64,000 nucleotides of DNA from Hyposmocoma kahamanoa (GCF_003589595.1 NW_020654289.1:4045762-4109761); one strand, 5' to 3'. Shown: positions 20,286-31,822, numbered from the stretch's first letter. Program-made: numbers and translations. The notes: generated from the letters alone by a model not told the origin.

Positions 20286-20775
20286 GTGACCAGGTACCAG
20301 AAAAGAGAATGACGAGAAAGAAAGTCAGCACTGTCATAACCTTATTTCAATTGTAATAGCATAAAATAGACATTGATAAACATTGTCATTTAATTAGAGA
20401 TTTCGTCCTAAGATTGTGTGCGAGAAACGAAGTTGTCTCTCGTATTATTGCGTGTGATTGGAGAAATAAAACGGATTGTAAATACCACTGTGTGTTTTCC
20501 ACCTCATTTCCCCTGAGTTGTAACATGATGTAAACTAATTCCACCCTTGTACAACATGTTCCTATCAATACGCATTTCCGCTTATTACCTGATGCGTTCA
20601 TGCATAAAACAGGGAACCCAAAAACTAATAAGAGTTAGCTGGCACCTTGACGGAGACGCGTGATATTATGATAAATAACACGACCCTTGTCAGCGGACGA
20701 GACTTGCGAACTCGAAACTAGGAACTATGAATTTGTGAACGTGATCCTGGATGTGACTTTTTTTTGGTCCTTGGT
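20286..20775. other. Noncoding stretch
   Basis: Apart from the small palindrome at its left edge I see no gene, repeat or RNA. Confidence 0.5.
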
Positions 20776-21004
20776 GGAAAACGTCACGCCTGTACATAAC
20801 AGTTGCAATGCCACTCAGAGCTTTAAATCGCAAAGATCTGAGGGGCACTCCCACTGCGCTCGTCACCTTGAGACAGAAGTTGGCAAGTCCCATATATCTG
20901 TGGTGAAATTATACCAGCAACCTTACCCATTCAAAACTGGACCGCAGTCATGCTGACATTGCTTGGCAGCAGAAATAAGTTGGTGGTAGCTCTACTGTTA
21001 CTAA
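20776..21004 (+). repeat. Repeat A, copy 6
   Basis: It lacks the first 40 bases but keeps the CACGCCTG head, the central hairpin (ATGCCACTCAGA against TCTGAGGGGCA) and the distal GCTTGGCAGCAGAAATAAG part, with an internal deletion near the end. Confidence 0.8.
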
Positions 21005-21714
21005 AATTACATTATTTTAGGATTACACGTTGTATTTTTTGTATATGTGTGTTTTTATTAAGTTTCAGTATGAATTCGATCGAAATTTCTTTTGCGTTGT
21101 TTCCGTAACGCAAATAAAAGCAAATATTTTTCTTGAACACTATCCGACGGCGATATGGTGCTATCTTTAAAATTTAAGTAAAAAATTATAAATGTTTTTG
21201 AATGTCACTTCACCTTCACTGTCACGCCTTCGCGCCGCTGTCCCGCCGTGAACCACGTGTTGTACAGACCCTAATGGAATACAGCTTTGCGCCCGCACCC
21301 GCCTGCGTTTGCCCCGTACCCGTCCCGCTCCACCCGCCACCCGGTTTCAATGTGACAGGGTGCATAAGAACTTGAACATTACAAAAATTTCCGGCCCCGA
21401 AACACTCCGACAGTAATCGCTAGTGACAGTGTAAATTACTTGTACACAAAATGTTACTTCTTCTGTGGCCGCTAGGGGCGCTGTACAATTTGCCACACAG
21501 CATGTGAAGTATTTACCCGAGATCGCAAGCGACAACTGTCATTGTAAATTCATGGCAGCAGCACTTTTTCCCAGAAGACTTTGCTAGATATCAGCACATG
21601 TCGCTAACTGTATTGTATACATGTCGTATTACGGGTTTACTTTGTATTCAATAGGTAATAAGTGTACAAATATGTTAATAAGTCGAATGTAACCGTCATG
21701 TTCAATAAAATTAA
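21005..21714. other. Single-copy-looking segment with GC-rich core
   Basis: Bases 21215-21360 are strongly GC- and CpG-rich (CGCCCGCACCCGCCTGCG and similar) in an otherwise AT-rich window, followed by sequence with no repeat match. This composition is seen at insect promoters and first exons, but no ORF or splice signal convinces me. It could also be part of an unknown element. Confidence 0.4.
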
Positions 21715-22105
21715 TAGTTTTCGCGATTGTTACACATAGGAAATTAAACAATTTTTTCGTATATTTGTTTTTTCAAACAAACCAACGTTTCGGGCTCTTT
21801 ACAGGTCCCATGGTCACGGTTGACTGAGGTGGTACAGTCATCAACCAGTTATGTCTAATATTAATGCAAACCACCGTATTTTTTCACTATAGTTACAAAA
21901 TTTAATAATTAAATACTTTATTTTTAATTTTACATAGAAATATTCCAATTTACGCTACATTACGTTTCACAAATTATTTCTTTGAATGATTTTTTATTAA
22001 GTTAAATTTATTATAAATTAATAATGGAAATTAGAATAAATTAATACGTACTTATTAGTAATGCAGCGTTTTTGGGATTTTTCATCAGAGGAAATACTGG
22101 ATTCT
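21715..22105. mobile_element. Palindromic Penelope-type element T2 (one arm decayed)
   Basis: The left arm and middle match T1 closely (TTTTCGCGATTGTTACACAT, ACGTTTCGGGCTCTTTACAG, TGACTGAGGTGGTACAGTC). The right arm is lost after GAGGAAATACTGGATT. It is noncoding. Confidence 0.7.
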
Positions 22106-22326
22106 AAACTGGTGGTACGGAGAAACCATCTTCCCTGTTGAAATTAGGATGTTTTTTAATTTCAATGGCCTCTCGCAGCATCCTGGGTAGATAACGGACT
22201 TCTTTTGGAAGCGCCTGGGGTTTATCAATCTTCATTGAATGTGTAGGTTTATCCTTAGTTTTATCAGGTTAGGTTTATTAGGTTTATATAAATATCGCAG
22301 ACTTTTCGAGACACCCTGTGTACTTT

Positions 22327-22585
22327 TGAACCTACTTCAAAAGAGAAGGAGGTTCTCAATTCGACTCCATTTGTTTTTGTGTTTGTATTACACCATTACT
22401 CCGACATCGGTAAACCAACCGATTTCGATGATTATTTTTCTGTTAGAAAGGAGATACCTCAGCACTGATTCTATTCAAATTTGAAGAAAATATTCCCCCT
22501 TTAAGAGTAGCAAATTTCCGGCAACCGATTTCAGTAAAACTTGTCAAATAAGTAGACGTAATTCTACGAACTTTTGAGGTTGTTA
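22327..22585 (-). repeat. Repeat B, copy 3 (internally deleted)
   Basis: On the minus strand it has the AACCTCAAAAGTTCG start and the GTCGAATTGAGAACCTCCTT end but lacks about half of the middle. Confidence 0.7.
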
Positions 22586-23429
22586 TTTTAAGTTATCATT
22601 ATTTCTTAATTAATTAATGCACTTATCATATTAGTTACAAAATCTGTTAAAAAAAGTTGTTGCTCATTTTTAAACATTTTACTTTTTTCGTCCGCCATTT
22701 TGTCTGTGCAAAGCGAAACGTAGTAAACATAAAGTCACTAATTTTGAAAAAATAATAAAAACGAATACTTCACGATAGTGGCCAGTATTAGTTTTGAATT
22801 ATAAATAGACAAAACAGATTACTTTTTAGCTACCACTTAACTATTGATTCATCTAGTTGAATAAATAATGTGTAAACATGCACATTTCATAAATTCACAT
22901 GACGTAGTCAAAATACAAACATTTAGTTTTAACTCTACGACGCGTCATATCCATCTGGGAAACTATCGTCAACGAAGATTAAAGCCTGAATAATATATAA
23001 CCGCGTCACATCATTGGATATGTAGAGCATAAAAGTATTTACAGCTTGTTTTTTTTTCAGTCTGCTTTTGTGAAACGTAAGAATATAGTGACACGAGATA
23101 TAATTCAACTGCATTATGCGGTCGGGTAGCAATTTATGTGCAGTACTGCACTAGCTAGTAGCACAATAATGATATACGATAGCTGCACTGGTATTCGACA
23201 GTTGTGTAGAAATTGCAGTTCAATCGGCACTACTCCTGACAGATTGCACAATGATTGCAACAGTTGTAATGCTATTGCCGTTCAATTTTCACTACTTTCC
23301 GTTGGCTAGACTAACAGGGAAATCGTGATACATTCGTGACTAAATTTACACTACACATGCCAACAGTACGTCAGCTGTCAGCAGTTGTGATGCAGTGGCA
23401 CTATCCGCCTCTGACTGCATTTTAATATT
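22586..23429. other. Noncoding stretch
   Basis: The left part contains the phrase CATTTTGTCTGTGCAAAGCGA near 22695, which is found inverted near 34860-34880 (CGTTTTGCATAGACAAAATG), so at least one small old repeat is present. No coding sequence is seen. Confidence 0.4.
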
Positions 23430-23727
23430 TTTAGTAGCAACAGAGCTTCTTGTGAAAGAGTTCGTCTGCCCCCTACCTATTTTTGCAGCCAAGGAATAAT
23501 GTTGGCGTTACTGCGTTCCAGTTTTGAAGGGTAAGGGTGCTGGTGAAATTACAGGCACATGAGACTTATCAACTTATGTCTCTGAGTGACAGTCGCAATG
23601 GCAGTGTCCCTAAGATCTTTGCGCTTTAGCTCTAAGCTTTGAGTGACACTGCAACGTTATGGACAGGCGTGTCGCTTAACACCAGGCGCACGACTTGTTC
23701 ATTCAGTCACTTGATATTATAAAAAAA
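23430..23727 (-). repeat. Repeat A, copy 7 (full length)
   Basis: A full-length minus-strand copy, from AAGTGACTGAATGAACAAGT at its start (right side) to CTTTCACAAGAAGCTCTGTT at its end (left side). The hairpin is diverged (CAGTGTCACTCAAAG). Confidence 0.85.
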
Positions 23728-24213
23728 TATATATTTTGCAGTCGGAATGCAGCAGAAAGGACTGTGCACTAATATATTATTAGTTATAAAAAAAATCACA
23801 AAAGAATACGTAAATTTTAATTACGACAGTGTGGTAAAAAATGTGAAACCAATAATATTATAAATTTATATAAAAAGGTTTGTAATGGCCTTTCGTCCAC
23901 GATAACTTCCAGGTTAATATTTCCATAAACCGGCGGTATCTAAATTTACATACCATAATTACACTAAGAGATAATCCTGATTTTATTCAAATAAGACAAT
24001 AGATTTCCCATAATCGCTACTAAACAGTGAACGGTATCTATCCTTTCCAAAAAATTAAACAAAACAATGGAACAATTTTTAGCTTTTAATTTTCTTTTTA
24101 ATTTCAGGACGTTTGAACTTTTTAATTCTCAAATTTAATCTTGACAATTATAAATTATGACAGGACGAACAAGTCGTGTGCTTGGTGGTAAATTTTACGT
24201 CTATACATAACAG
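23728..24213. other. AT-rich stretch without recognised feature
   Basis: No gene or recurrent repeat seen. Confidence 0.5.
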
Positions 24214-24477
24214 TTGAAGTTCTACGCTACAGTTTTCAAGGGTAAGTTGCTGGTGAAATTACAGGCACATGAGACTTCTTTAAATGCCTTTCCACTATTG
24301 GAGGTTGGCCGTCAAGACTGATAGATCGAGAGACTTACCAACTTATGTCTCAGGGTGCGAGCGCAGTGGCAGTGCCCATCAGATCTTTGTGATTTAAAAC
24401 TCTGTGTGGAACTGCAACTGTTATGGACAGGCGTGTCGCTTACTATTAGTCGCACGACTTGTTTGTTCCATCACATA
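24214..24477 (-). repeat. Repeat A, copy 8 with small internal insertion
   Basis: A minus-strand copy in which about 57 bp of unrelated sequence (about 24273-24330, containing TGGAGGTTGGCCGTCAAGAC) splits the segment between the CATGAGACTT and the AACTTATGTCTCAGG parts. The bases GAGACTT occur on both sides of the insert, which looks like a short target duplication. Confidence 0.75.
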
Positions 24478-24566
24478 AAAAAAACAAAAAAAATGTGAGG
24501 TGGCAGGGACGAACACTTTCCAAAGAAATTCTACTGCTACTAAATCCAGAATATTAGACAAAACAT

Positions 24567-25048
24567 TCATAATAATCTCAGTATAGAGTACTAAAAAACC
24601 GACCTCAAAAGTACGTGGAATTACGTCTATTTGCTAAGTTTTATTGAAATATTCCCTAGCTCGTCACTGTACGGGACTTGACACAGGAGATAATAAAAAT
24701 CGGTTCTCACTACTCGAAGAATATTGAGAGAGAAAAACGCCTTGAATTGGAGAATACCAAAACCAACTAATAAAATAATTGCTCCTTAAGTAAAATTTAG
24801 GCGTTATTTATAAAAATGAATGATTATACGTGATCAGCCACCCTTAGAGGTGGATGATTTTCATCAAAATAGAATGAGATCACTATGGAGGTACTCTCTT
24901 TCCAACAAAAAAAGAATCATGAAAATCGGTTCATAAATACCGGAGTTATCGCGTAACATACATACAAAAAAAACAAAACGTATGGTTTTCGAATCTTATG
25001 GAGTCGAATTGAGAACCGCCTCCTTTTTTTGAAGTCGGTTAAAAAATA
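24567..25048 (+). repeat. Repeat B, copy 4 (full length)
   Basis: It runs from TCTCAGTATAGAGTACTAAA to GAAGTCGGTTAAAAA. Internal landmarks are AACTTGACACAGG or ACGGGACTTGACACAGGAGA, GCTCCTTAAGTAAAATTTAG, and an insert of TATGGTTTTCGAATCTTATG near the 3' A-run. Confidence 0.8.
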
Positions 25049-25556
25049 CGAACAATTACCTATACGTACCCAACTTTTCAATGTCATCCAATCAAAAACG
25101 TTCCTTGTTCCATTAACATATAATACGACGCAAGTTAAAGCAGTACCTCAGATTTATCTTAATTTGATCCCTCCCCAATGCAATTAACGTATCTCCCAGA
25201 AGACTAGACGATATTAAAGGACTACATCGTAAAGGTAGCTAGTGCCAAACTCACGACTGCATTGCGGGAAGCATGCCCCTACATTTTGAATTATGTATAT
25301 AGCACAAGAATATCCTATTTGTGGGCCGGGAGTTGGGCTTACGATTTTCTTTTGTTTATTTATTCATGGAAAACGACAAATGGGTGAACATCCTGTTCGC
25401 TTACAACGGCTACGACACTATTTATGCGTTGTTTAACCAGTTTTTATGTGGTGATAGGTGAATTTGTAACAATACAAATCGCGCTCTCGTTAATAAAGCG
25501 ACTAGAGTACAAAAGTAATTTTTGTAGATTAACAAAATAGACTAGAGATAGAGAAA
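25049..25556. other. Noncoding stretch
   Basis: No gene or family member recognised. Confidence 0.5.
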
Positions 25557-25815
25557 AAACCCACCTCAAAAGCTAGTGGAATTACATCTACTTGCCAAGT
25601 TTTATTGAAACCGGTTATCGGAGTACGCGAAACCGGAGTGATCCCGTTTGCCACTCTTAAAAGTGGAATATTTTCTTAAAATTTAAATAAGACCACTTCT
25701 GAGGTGTCGTTCCGACGAAAAAATCATCACAATCGGTTCACAAAGTTATCGCGTAACATACAAACAAACATAAAGTCGAATAAAGAACCTCCTCCTTTTT
25801 TAGAGGTCGATTAAA
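25557..25815 (+). repeat. Repeat B, copy 5 (internally deleted)
   Basis: It keeps the CCCACCTCAAAAGCTAGTGG start and the GAACCTCCTCCTTTTT end but lacks the central about 200 bp. Confidence 0.7.
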
Positions 25816-25878
25816 ACGGACGAGGCACCAGCACGTGCCGTTTACCTGATTTTGATATGACATAATTCTGTGATATAT

Positions 25879-26124
25879 ACAAACCACGAAAAAAATGTCC
25901 CAAGTCAACCTATTTAAACGTGACATGTAAAGGAATATGAAAAAGCTAAAACGTTGAATTTAAATTGTAATGTTATCGCAGTACTGTCTAATTTTACTTG
26001 CTTCGCTGTCAGTCGAACAAACGAAGACTAAAGCGTGAATGACGCTCTGTATACGATTTTAACGACCTATAAGTTCGGACACTTTTTAGCGCGGACCCGA
26101 CGTCCATATAATTGTAAGTCAATG
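25879..26124. mobile_element. MITE D, copy 3 (left end deleted)
   Basis: It matches the long form of MITE D but lacks the outer 35 bp of the left inverted repeat; the right end TTGTAAGTCAATG is intact. GTGATATA left and ATGATATA right may be the remains of the 8-bp duplication. Confidence 0.8.
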
Positions 26125-26186
26125 ATGATATATAATATAACTAGCACCGTGCCGGTCTGCCAAGTTCGATTCTTTTTTTGAATTAC

Positions 26187-26440
26187 AAAGTGATGAGATG
26201 AAAATGTCGTGCGCCTGGTGGTAAGCCACACGCCTGTCCATAATGGCTGCTGTGCCCTTCAGAGCTTTAAATCGTAAAGATCTTAGGAGCAGTGCCACTG
26301 CGCCCGTCACCCTGAGACATAAGTGGTCAAGTCCCTTGTCCCTGTAATTTCACCAAAACACCCTTATCCTTCCAAACCGGAACACAGTATAATAGGTCAG
26401 GTGGTAACTTTTTCACAAAGAGCTTTACTGTTACTAAACT
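26187..26440 (+). repeat. Repeat A, copy 9
   Basis: A plus-strand copy with the start somewhat decayed (AGTGATGAGATGAAAATGTC), both hairpin arms recognisable and the distal third shortened. Confidence 0.8.
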
Positions 26441-26446
26441 AATTTG

Positions 26447-26535
26447 TATGGCCTATAGTCATTTCTCTCGTGAGTTTGGGTGTAATGTATGGGTCCAGGA
26501 CACCCGCGACGCAGGGTTTCCCTAATACCATGCTA
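26447..26535 (+). mobile_element. SINE S, copy 1 (body only)
   Basis: The body of the SINE seen complete at 61262-61499: TTGTATGGCCTA, ATTTCTCTCGTGAGTTTGGG, and CGACGCAGGGTTTCCCTA. The tRNA-like head is missing. Confidence 0.6.
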
Positions 26536-26555
26536 TGTAAAAAAATATGCAGATA

Positions 26556-27135
26556 CAACCACACTCGAGTGCTTGGCAAAAACTGCTGCCAGAAAACTAG
26601 GCATACTTTACAAGGTCAGGCGGTACTTCACATCTGAACAGCTTTTAAATCTGTATAAAGCACAAGTTTGATCGTGTACGGAGAACTCCTGCCACATTTG
26701 GGATGGCTCTGCCCATTACCAGTTAGCTGCATTGGACTCGGTGGAGCGAAATGCAAAGAGACTTATTAATAACAATTCTCTTGTGGAGTCAAAGCTACAA
26801 AATCTTGACCGTCGCAGAAAAGTAGCCTGCTTGTTGGTTTTCTATCGGACACATTTCGGGGAGTGTGCGCAGGAACTTATCAATGTAGTTCCACCCTCAC
26901 CGTTCCTCCTTTGGTCGACTAGAAGGACTCCATTTTTATGTCGTTGATATTCCACCTATTCGCACTAAGCGCATTGCTTCCTCCTTTCTGATGCGTAATG
27001 CAAAGGAATGGAATGCGCTACCAGCATTTCCCGAAAAGTATATTTGGGGCTATTCACGGCTAGAGTGAATAGGCATTTTTTAGGCAAACGCATCCAATCG
27101 TCATTCACATCGTCGCTTAACATCAGGTGAAATGA
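26556..27135 (+). mobile_element. CR1/jockey-type LINE, C-terminal coding remnant
   Basis: The frame encodes LAKTAARKLGILYKVRRYF, LYKAQV, a stop where such elements usually have Arg, then CHIWDGSAHYQLAALDSVER, AKRLINNN, RRKVACLLVFYRTHFGECAQ and PPSPF. This is the segment after the RT domain shared by many lepidopteran LINEs. After 26947 the frame shifts and continues as IPPIRTKRIASSFLM and KEWNALPAF, ending near LTSGEM. It is 5'-truncated and inactive. Confidence 0.85.
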
Positions 27136-27212
27136 TGGCCAAGCGTGTCTATTATATATTTAAAAAATAATCCAGATCAGAACCAATTTAGAAAAGTTCA
27201 TTTCCCAAATTG

Positions 27213-27290
27213 GCACTACCGGGTATCGAATCTGGGACCGTCTCGCTCACCGTCCACAGTGCAAACAGTTAGGTCGGGTCCTCAAATATG
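27213..27290 (-). mobile_element. tRNA-like SINE head
   Basis: On the minus strand, TCCCAGATTCGATACCC is a good B box and ACCTAACTGTTTGCACTG could be the decayed A-box side. It probably belongs to a SINE whose body I cannot delimit. Confidence 0.45.
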
Positions 27291-27536
27291 TTACTTTCAT
27301 TATTTTATTTATTTTGTCAATATTCCAATAATGCTACTTTTCCAATTGTGTCAATTTATTAATGAGGGTGCAAAATTTATAGGCCCAAGTGCTCGCCAAG
27401 ACACTTAAGATTTAAAACCAACTCCTTGACAACAAGAACGGTCCAAAGTACAAAGTGTCGAGCTTTATGTGCTCTTGACTATACATACATACAATGTATC
27501 TAAATTGTATGTATGTATAGTCAATATGTATGGATA

Positions 27537-27700
27537 TGGGACTTGTCAACTTAAGTCTCAGAGTGTCGGACGCAATGGCAGTACCCGCAGATCTTTATGA
27601 TTTAAAGCTCTGAGTGGCACTGCAACTGTTATGGACAGGCGTGTAGGTTACAGTCAGGGCAAGACTACTTGTTCGTACCGTCACTTGATATTATATAAAC
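27537..27700 (-). repeat. Repeat A, copy 10 (5' half)
   Basis: A minus-strand copy from GTGACGGTACGAACAAGTAG to the ACTTAAGTTGACAAGTCCCA region; the distal half is absent. Left of it, ACATACATACAATGTATC and ATTGTATGTATGTATAGTC form a palindrome at about 27480-27522. Confidence 0.75.
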
Positions 27701-27739
27701 AAGTTTTTTTTTAGTTTTTTGAATGTCATGATGTTAGAC

Positions 27740-27872
27740 CACCATGATATGCAATTACTTTTGTGAAATTACTCCACTAGTTTGTTATAATTATTAATAC
27801 AAAGATCGAACACTCAGAAAAAAATCTTTACGAAAACCAGTGTCTTTCAGCTAACAGTGCCAGATGCTATGC
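27740..27872 (-). mobile_element. SINE E, copy 3 (partial)
   Basis: It has the tail (ATTACTCCACTAGTTTGTTA on the + strand), the GATCGAACACTCAGAAAAAA body and a decayed tRNA-like core cut at GATGCTATGCTATT. Confidence 0.7.
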
Positions 27873-27892
27873 TATTATTATTAATTACTTAT

Positions 27893-27995
27893 CGATTTCT
27901 TAGCTTTTCCAACGTTTTGGGCTTGTACAGTTTGTTTGAAAAAATAAATATACCCGATGTAGATCCGAATACACAGTTTCATTTTCAATTTATTA
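27893..27995. mobile_element. Relic arm of a Penelope-type palindrome
   Basis: GTTTGTTTGAAAAAATAAAT and CAGTTTCATTTTC match the right arm of T1/T4 at reduced identity. The other arm is missing. Confidence 0.5.
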
Positions 27996-28452
27996 ACTAC
28001 TTCCAATAATTTACAAATTACATCTATGTATGTAAATGTCTTCGTAACGTCATCACCAGAGCTTCTCACAGTACCAAAATCTATCTATCAGGCTATCACC
28101 AGCCCACTGACATTTGTCCATACATAACACAGGAATGTGATGTGTAATGCAACGTATGTGAACACTGTGGCTCCTAGCAACAGTACGTCGTTGCGGGGAG
28201 GCTCCAGACGTGTACGTAAATGTCACACAATATTTCAAAACGTGGTAGATACTAACAAAGTTCAGAGATGGTGTATACGATGATGATGACTACAAAGTTA
28301 TGATGGGATACTCGTGGCCAAGCTCGGTAAACTAAGGCCTATTTGCCCAGCGGCTTATTGACACGCCGCGCCGCCTGCTGCCCCGTCAGTCGCCATCGGG
28401 CGCTTATCGACGTCGGATATGTGTTAAATTTGTTTTGCCAGTTATTTTATTA
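27996..28452. other. Noncoding stretch with GC-rich right part
   Basis: Bases about 28340-28425 are GC- and CpG-rich (ACACGCCGCGCCGCCTGCTG) next to a MITE C insertion. No ORF is convincing. It could be a regulatory region, but nothing proves it. Confidence 0.4.
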
Positions 28453-29062
28453 ACCGCTCACGCGATACATGCGGCCGTAGACGCACACCACACCTAGAGG
28501 TGCCGGTGATGATTTTATACCGATTTATCGAATATCGAAGTTATAACAGGTAAAAGAACTAATATTAATTGCTATTTCGGTAACTACTCTAGCTAACCAT
28601 AAAGTTTTTAATGCCTGGGTCTGTCATTTAAAAAAAATAAACAACTTCAAAAGTACGTCACGACAATCGTGTGTGTTATTGTTTGGGCTGGTGACTTCGG
28701 TGTTTATTTATTGAAAACATAAGTAAGTAGCGTTTTTTAAGTTTACCCTGAATATAAATGTTTATAAACTATTAAAGGAGTAATTTCATGGTAAACGTTA
28801 GAACCACTCAAACGGAATATTATCATATTTATCCAAGTACCTACACCAAAAATTTCATTAGTGCTTTTTAAGTGCAGAATTTGCGGTGTATTACTGCATT
28901 TTATTTGAGATGTTTTTGTTGGTAGTACGGAGGGTATTTATTTAGTAATGCAGAATAATAATTTTTATTTATAAAAACTTGTATTTAAACTGAATGCTTT
29001 TCTAATTTGCGAAACCAAATAGCCGCCATTTTGCGGTAGGCGGAGCGCATCGCGTGAGCGGG
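28453..29062. mobile_element. MITE C, copy 2 (610 bp)
   Basis: Same orientation and nearly the same sequence as copy 1, with CCGCTCACGCGAT/ATCGCGTGAGCGG ends and TA on both sides (28451-28452 and 29063-29064). Differences are a few substitutions and small indels. It lies in a locally GC-richer stretch. Confidence 0.88.
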
Positions 29063-29064
29063 TA

Positions 29065-29580
29065 TTATTAAAACATAAGGTTGCCTTAAACTCGAAAATA
29101 TCCAGTCGGTTCCCGGCCTATCTCCAGTACAGTGCAACGCGCGGCGAAAGTTTATTTAGTAAATGTAGAGAAATGAGTGTTGTTGCCTCGTGGTAAGCCC
29201 GTCTGTCCCAAGAGCGGCTCTTTGTTCGTCCAATGAATAGGCCATCCTTTTCCTTGTGTATTTTTGTCTTTATTTAAAATTTTTAGGTTGAAAATTTTAG
29301 GGAGTAGCAAAATTTTTGTTTAATTTTCATTATTAAATTAATTTCTGCGTTTGTTCTTGTTTATTAACAGTTAGTTATTCATGTTTGAATGTTACGTATT
29401 TATTCACAAAAAGACAAGGGAATGTTAAGTTGTTTACTTTTAAAAGTTATTTCACATTACTTTAGAATGGATTCCGAGAAACACAAGCCAATTATGTATC
29501 TTTAGTTATTGAGGACAAATTTTTAAAAAAAGAAAAAAAAGAAAAATTTTATAGGTACTTTTGCTGTTGTGAAATCATTT
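29065..29580. other. Noncoding stretch
   Basis: It begins with unique-looking, moderately GC-rich sequence and becomes AT-rich. No gene seen. Confidence 0.45.
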
Positions 29581-29977
29581 TTAACCGACTTCAAAAAAAG
29601 GAGGAGGTTCTCAATTCGACTGTATGTTTTTTTTTGTATGTATGTTACGCGATAACTCCGGTATTAGTGCACCGATTTTCATGATCTTTTTTGTTGGAAA
29701 GAGGGTACCTCCTCCTCCTTATAGTGGTCCCATTTAATTTTGAAGAAAATCATCCACCTCTAAAAGTGGTTTTTCTCTCTCAATATACTTTGAGTAGTGA
29801 GAACCGATTTTTATTATTCACTGTGTCAAGTCTCGTATAGTGGCAAACTAGGGGATGAATTCGGGTTTGCGCACTTTCCGGTACCTAACCAATTTAAAAA
29901 AAAACTTGACAAATAGATGTAATTCCATGTACTTTTGAGGTCGGTTTTTTCAGTACTCTGTACTGAGATTATAAATC
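29581..29977 (-). repeat. Repeat B, copy 6
   Basis: On the minus strand it runs from TAATCTCAGTACAGAGTACT to GAAGTCGGTTAAAA and lacks about 80 bp in the middle. On the + strand it begins AACCGACTTCAAAAAAAGGA, a word common at insect repeat ends. Confidence 0.8.
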
Positions 29978-30142
29978 TCGTTTTTCTTTCGATAGCTTTT
30001 GGCTGTACAAGTTCTGAAAACTCCACAATTTTCAAATTGTGGAATTTTTCCGAAAAAATTTCCACAATTTGAAAATTACAAAACAGTACATTTAGCACAA
30101 CCCAAACGACGCTAATGTATAATATTAGAAAAAGTTGTATCA

Positions 30143-30236
30143 GCTGCCACGCCGAGATCCCGGGTTCAATTTGTATGGCCTACATTTATTTATCTCATGA
30201 GTTTAGATGTAATTTGTTGTTGTCTATGTTTCCCTA
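30143..30236 (+). mobile_element. SINE S, copy 2 (partial)
   Basis: A remnant of the B box (CCCGGGTTCAATTTGTATGG) is joined to the SINE S body (CCTACATTTATTTATCTCAT, TTGTTGTTGTCTATG). Confidence 0.65.
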
Positions 30237-30397
30237 ACGTGGGGCTTAAAAAAAGTATTAAAATCAATAAGGTGTATATTTGTAACCACAATTATATTTT
30301 TATTACAATTTATTCTATTGAAATTGTTAATTAGACATGGAATAGATGCAGAAAAAGGAATAGAAATAGCGTTCCGGTTATTACAGGCTAAAATTAC

Positions 30398-30535
30398 AGT
30401 CGCCTTGTGTCTCAGGGTGATGGTGACAGTTGTGTCAAAAACTGTGCCGTACCCATCAGATCTTTGCGATTTAAAGCTCTGTGGGACACTGCAACTGACA
30501 TGAATAGGCGTGTCGCTTATCACCAGGCGAAACAA
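30398..30535 (-). repeat. Repeat A, copy 11 (5' half)
   Basis: A minus-strand fragment with the central hairpin region (GATCTTTGCGATTTAAAGCT on the + strand) and the head. The first about 25 bases are replaced by an ACCGACCTC word of repeat B type. Confidence 0.7.
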
Positions 30536-30751
30536 AACCGACCTCAAAAATTTACTTATCCACTGTCGCCATGTTCGTTACCGTGGTCTCCTCAAAATAT
30601 GACTGAAACCCTTATGGAAGTCCTCAAAAAGACTCATCATTTGCCCAAACACAAAGTGCTGTACAGTGTTGAGGAGTTCCTCTCATCTGACTGCCATTTC
30701 CATCGTCAGATCAGCTCTAGGCCACCATATAATTGCGTGTTTGTTGCTGAA
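30536..30751 (+). other. Open frame of unknown origin
   Basis: About 70 codons remain open from repeat A into this segment, ending ...HRQISSRPPYNCVFVAEIQ. I do not recognise the product and the upstream half of the frame is repeat A, so it is unlikely to be a gene. It may be interior sequence of a longer repeat B relative, since it sits between an ACCGACCTCAAAAA word and a repeat B 3' end. Confidence 0.3.
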
Positions 30752-30962
30752 ATTCAATAAATCGGTTTCATCCTCTAATTTACCACCTTTATGGGTGTAA
30801 TATTTTCATTCTAATTTGAATGGGACCTCTTTTAAGAAACGCATTTTCACTAAAAAAGAAATTGTCGAAACCAGCTTACGAATGTCAGAGTAATGGGTAA
30901 TATCCACAAAAAAACACAATCAGTATCGATTCTCACCTTCTTTTTTTGAACTCAGTTAATAT
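30752..30962 (+). repeat. Repeat B, copy 7 (diverged 3' part)
   Basis: ATCGGTTTCATCCTC, TTACCACCTTTATGGGTG and CTTCTTTTTTTGAACTCAGT follow the order of repeat B at low identity. Confidence 0.5.
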
Positions 30963-31577
30963 TAATAATTGTACTTTTAAAGTTACAACAGTTCTAATAA
31001 TTAAAATCCTTTACGTTAAGTGCAGCCTTTCAAATAAACTTTACCTTACCTTAACCGGTGACAAAAAAAATCACGGTTACTGGAACAAAGAAAGACTGTC
31101 TAATAAAAAAAGAACAAAAACCGCTCTGAGGTGAACTTCCGCCCGCATTTACACGGATAAATATACACTAATTATAATTATACATCTTCCTAATATGTAT
31201 ACACCATGAACACTATCCATTGTTTATCTATAAAATGTACAATGAATTCTGTACTTACCATCCTTGAAAATACGCTAAGCCAGAAATTCATGGCATGAGA
31301 AAACTGGACATTTTGGATGGTCGTAATTTTTTTGGTAATTAGCTATTTACGAAATTTAGCACTAAAGTGAAACAAAATCTTTACACCAAAGGTTATTATT
31401 ATACATACAGCTATAGCGTACTTGGATGAGAATAATCCGTGCTTATGAGTTATGACCCATTTAGTTCTAGTTACATTGATTTATCATATTCGTAATAAAT
31501 ATTATAAATAATAAATCAAAATGAAAAATTTTTAAAAATATTTTGACATTCATCCATAAGGGCTAGTAACAGCACAC
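30963..31577. other. AT-rich stretch without recognised feature
   Basis: No gene or recurrent repeat seen. Confidence 0.5.
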
Positions 31578-31822
31578 GCTCAACTCACACTACCGCAGAG
31601 TCGAAGCGTCGCATCGCGTCCTGTTTTTCAACTACAACGCTTGAAAAACAGTCGTCGAAAAAGCAAGTAGACGCGCGTCTACGCGCGAAGCTGCTCGACT
31701 GCAACCAAGCGTCGACGTGCGTCGTGACTCCATATTTGTATAACATAAATTTTAACCATAATAATGGGAAAATAGAGATAAATATGCTATAGGCTTCGAC
31801 TCTGCGCCAGTGTAAGTTGAGC
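31578..31822. mobile_element. Putative MITE with about 30-bp inverted ends
   Basis: The left end GCTCAACTCACACT...CGCAGAGTCGAAGC faces GCTTCGACTCTGCG...AGTGTAAGTTGAGC at the right. Inside is a CpG-rich part with GACGCGCGTCTACGCGCG. No target duplication is clear. It is noncoding; the superfamily is unknown. Confidence 0.65.

Noticed and set aside
30407..30760. 117-codon ORF as a gene
   Set aside because: Its first third is repeat A read in an arbitrary frame; the rest is unrecognised and lies between repeat words.
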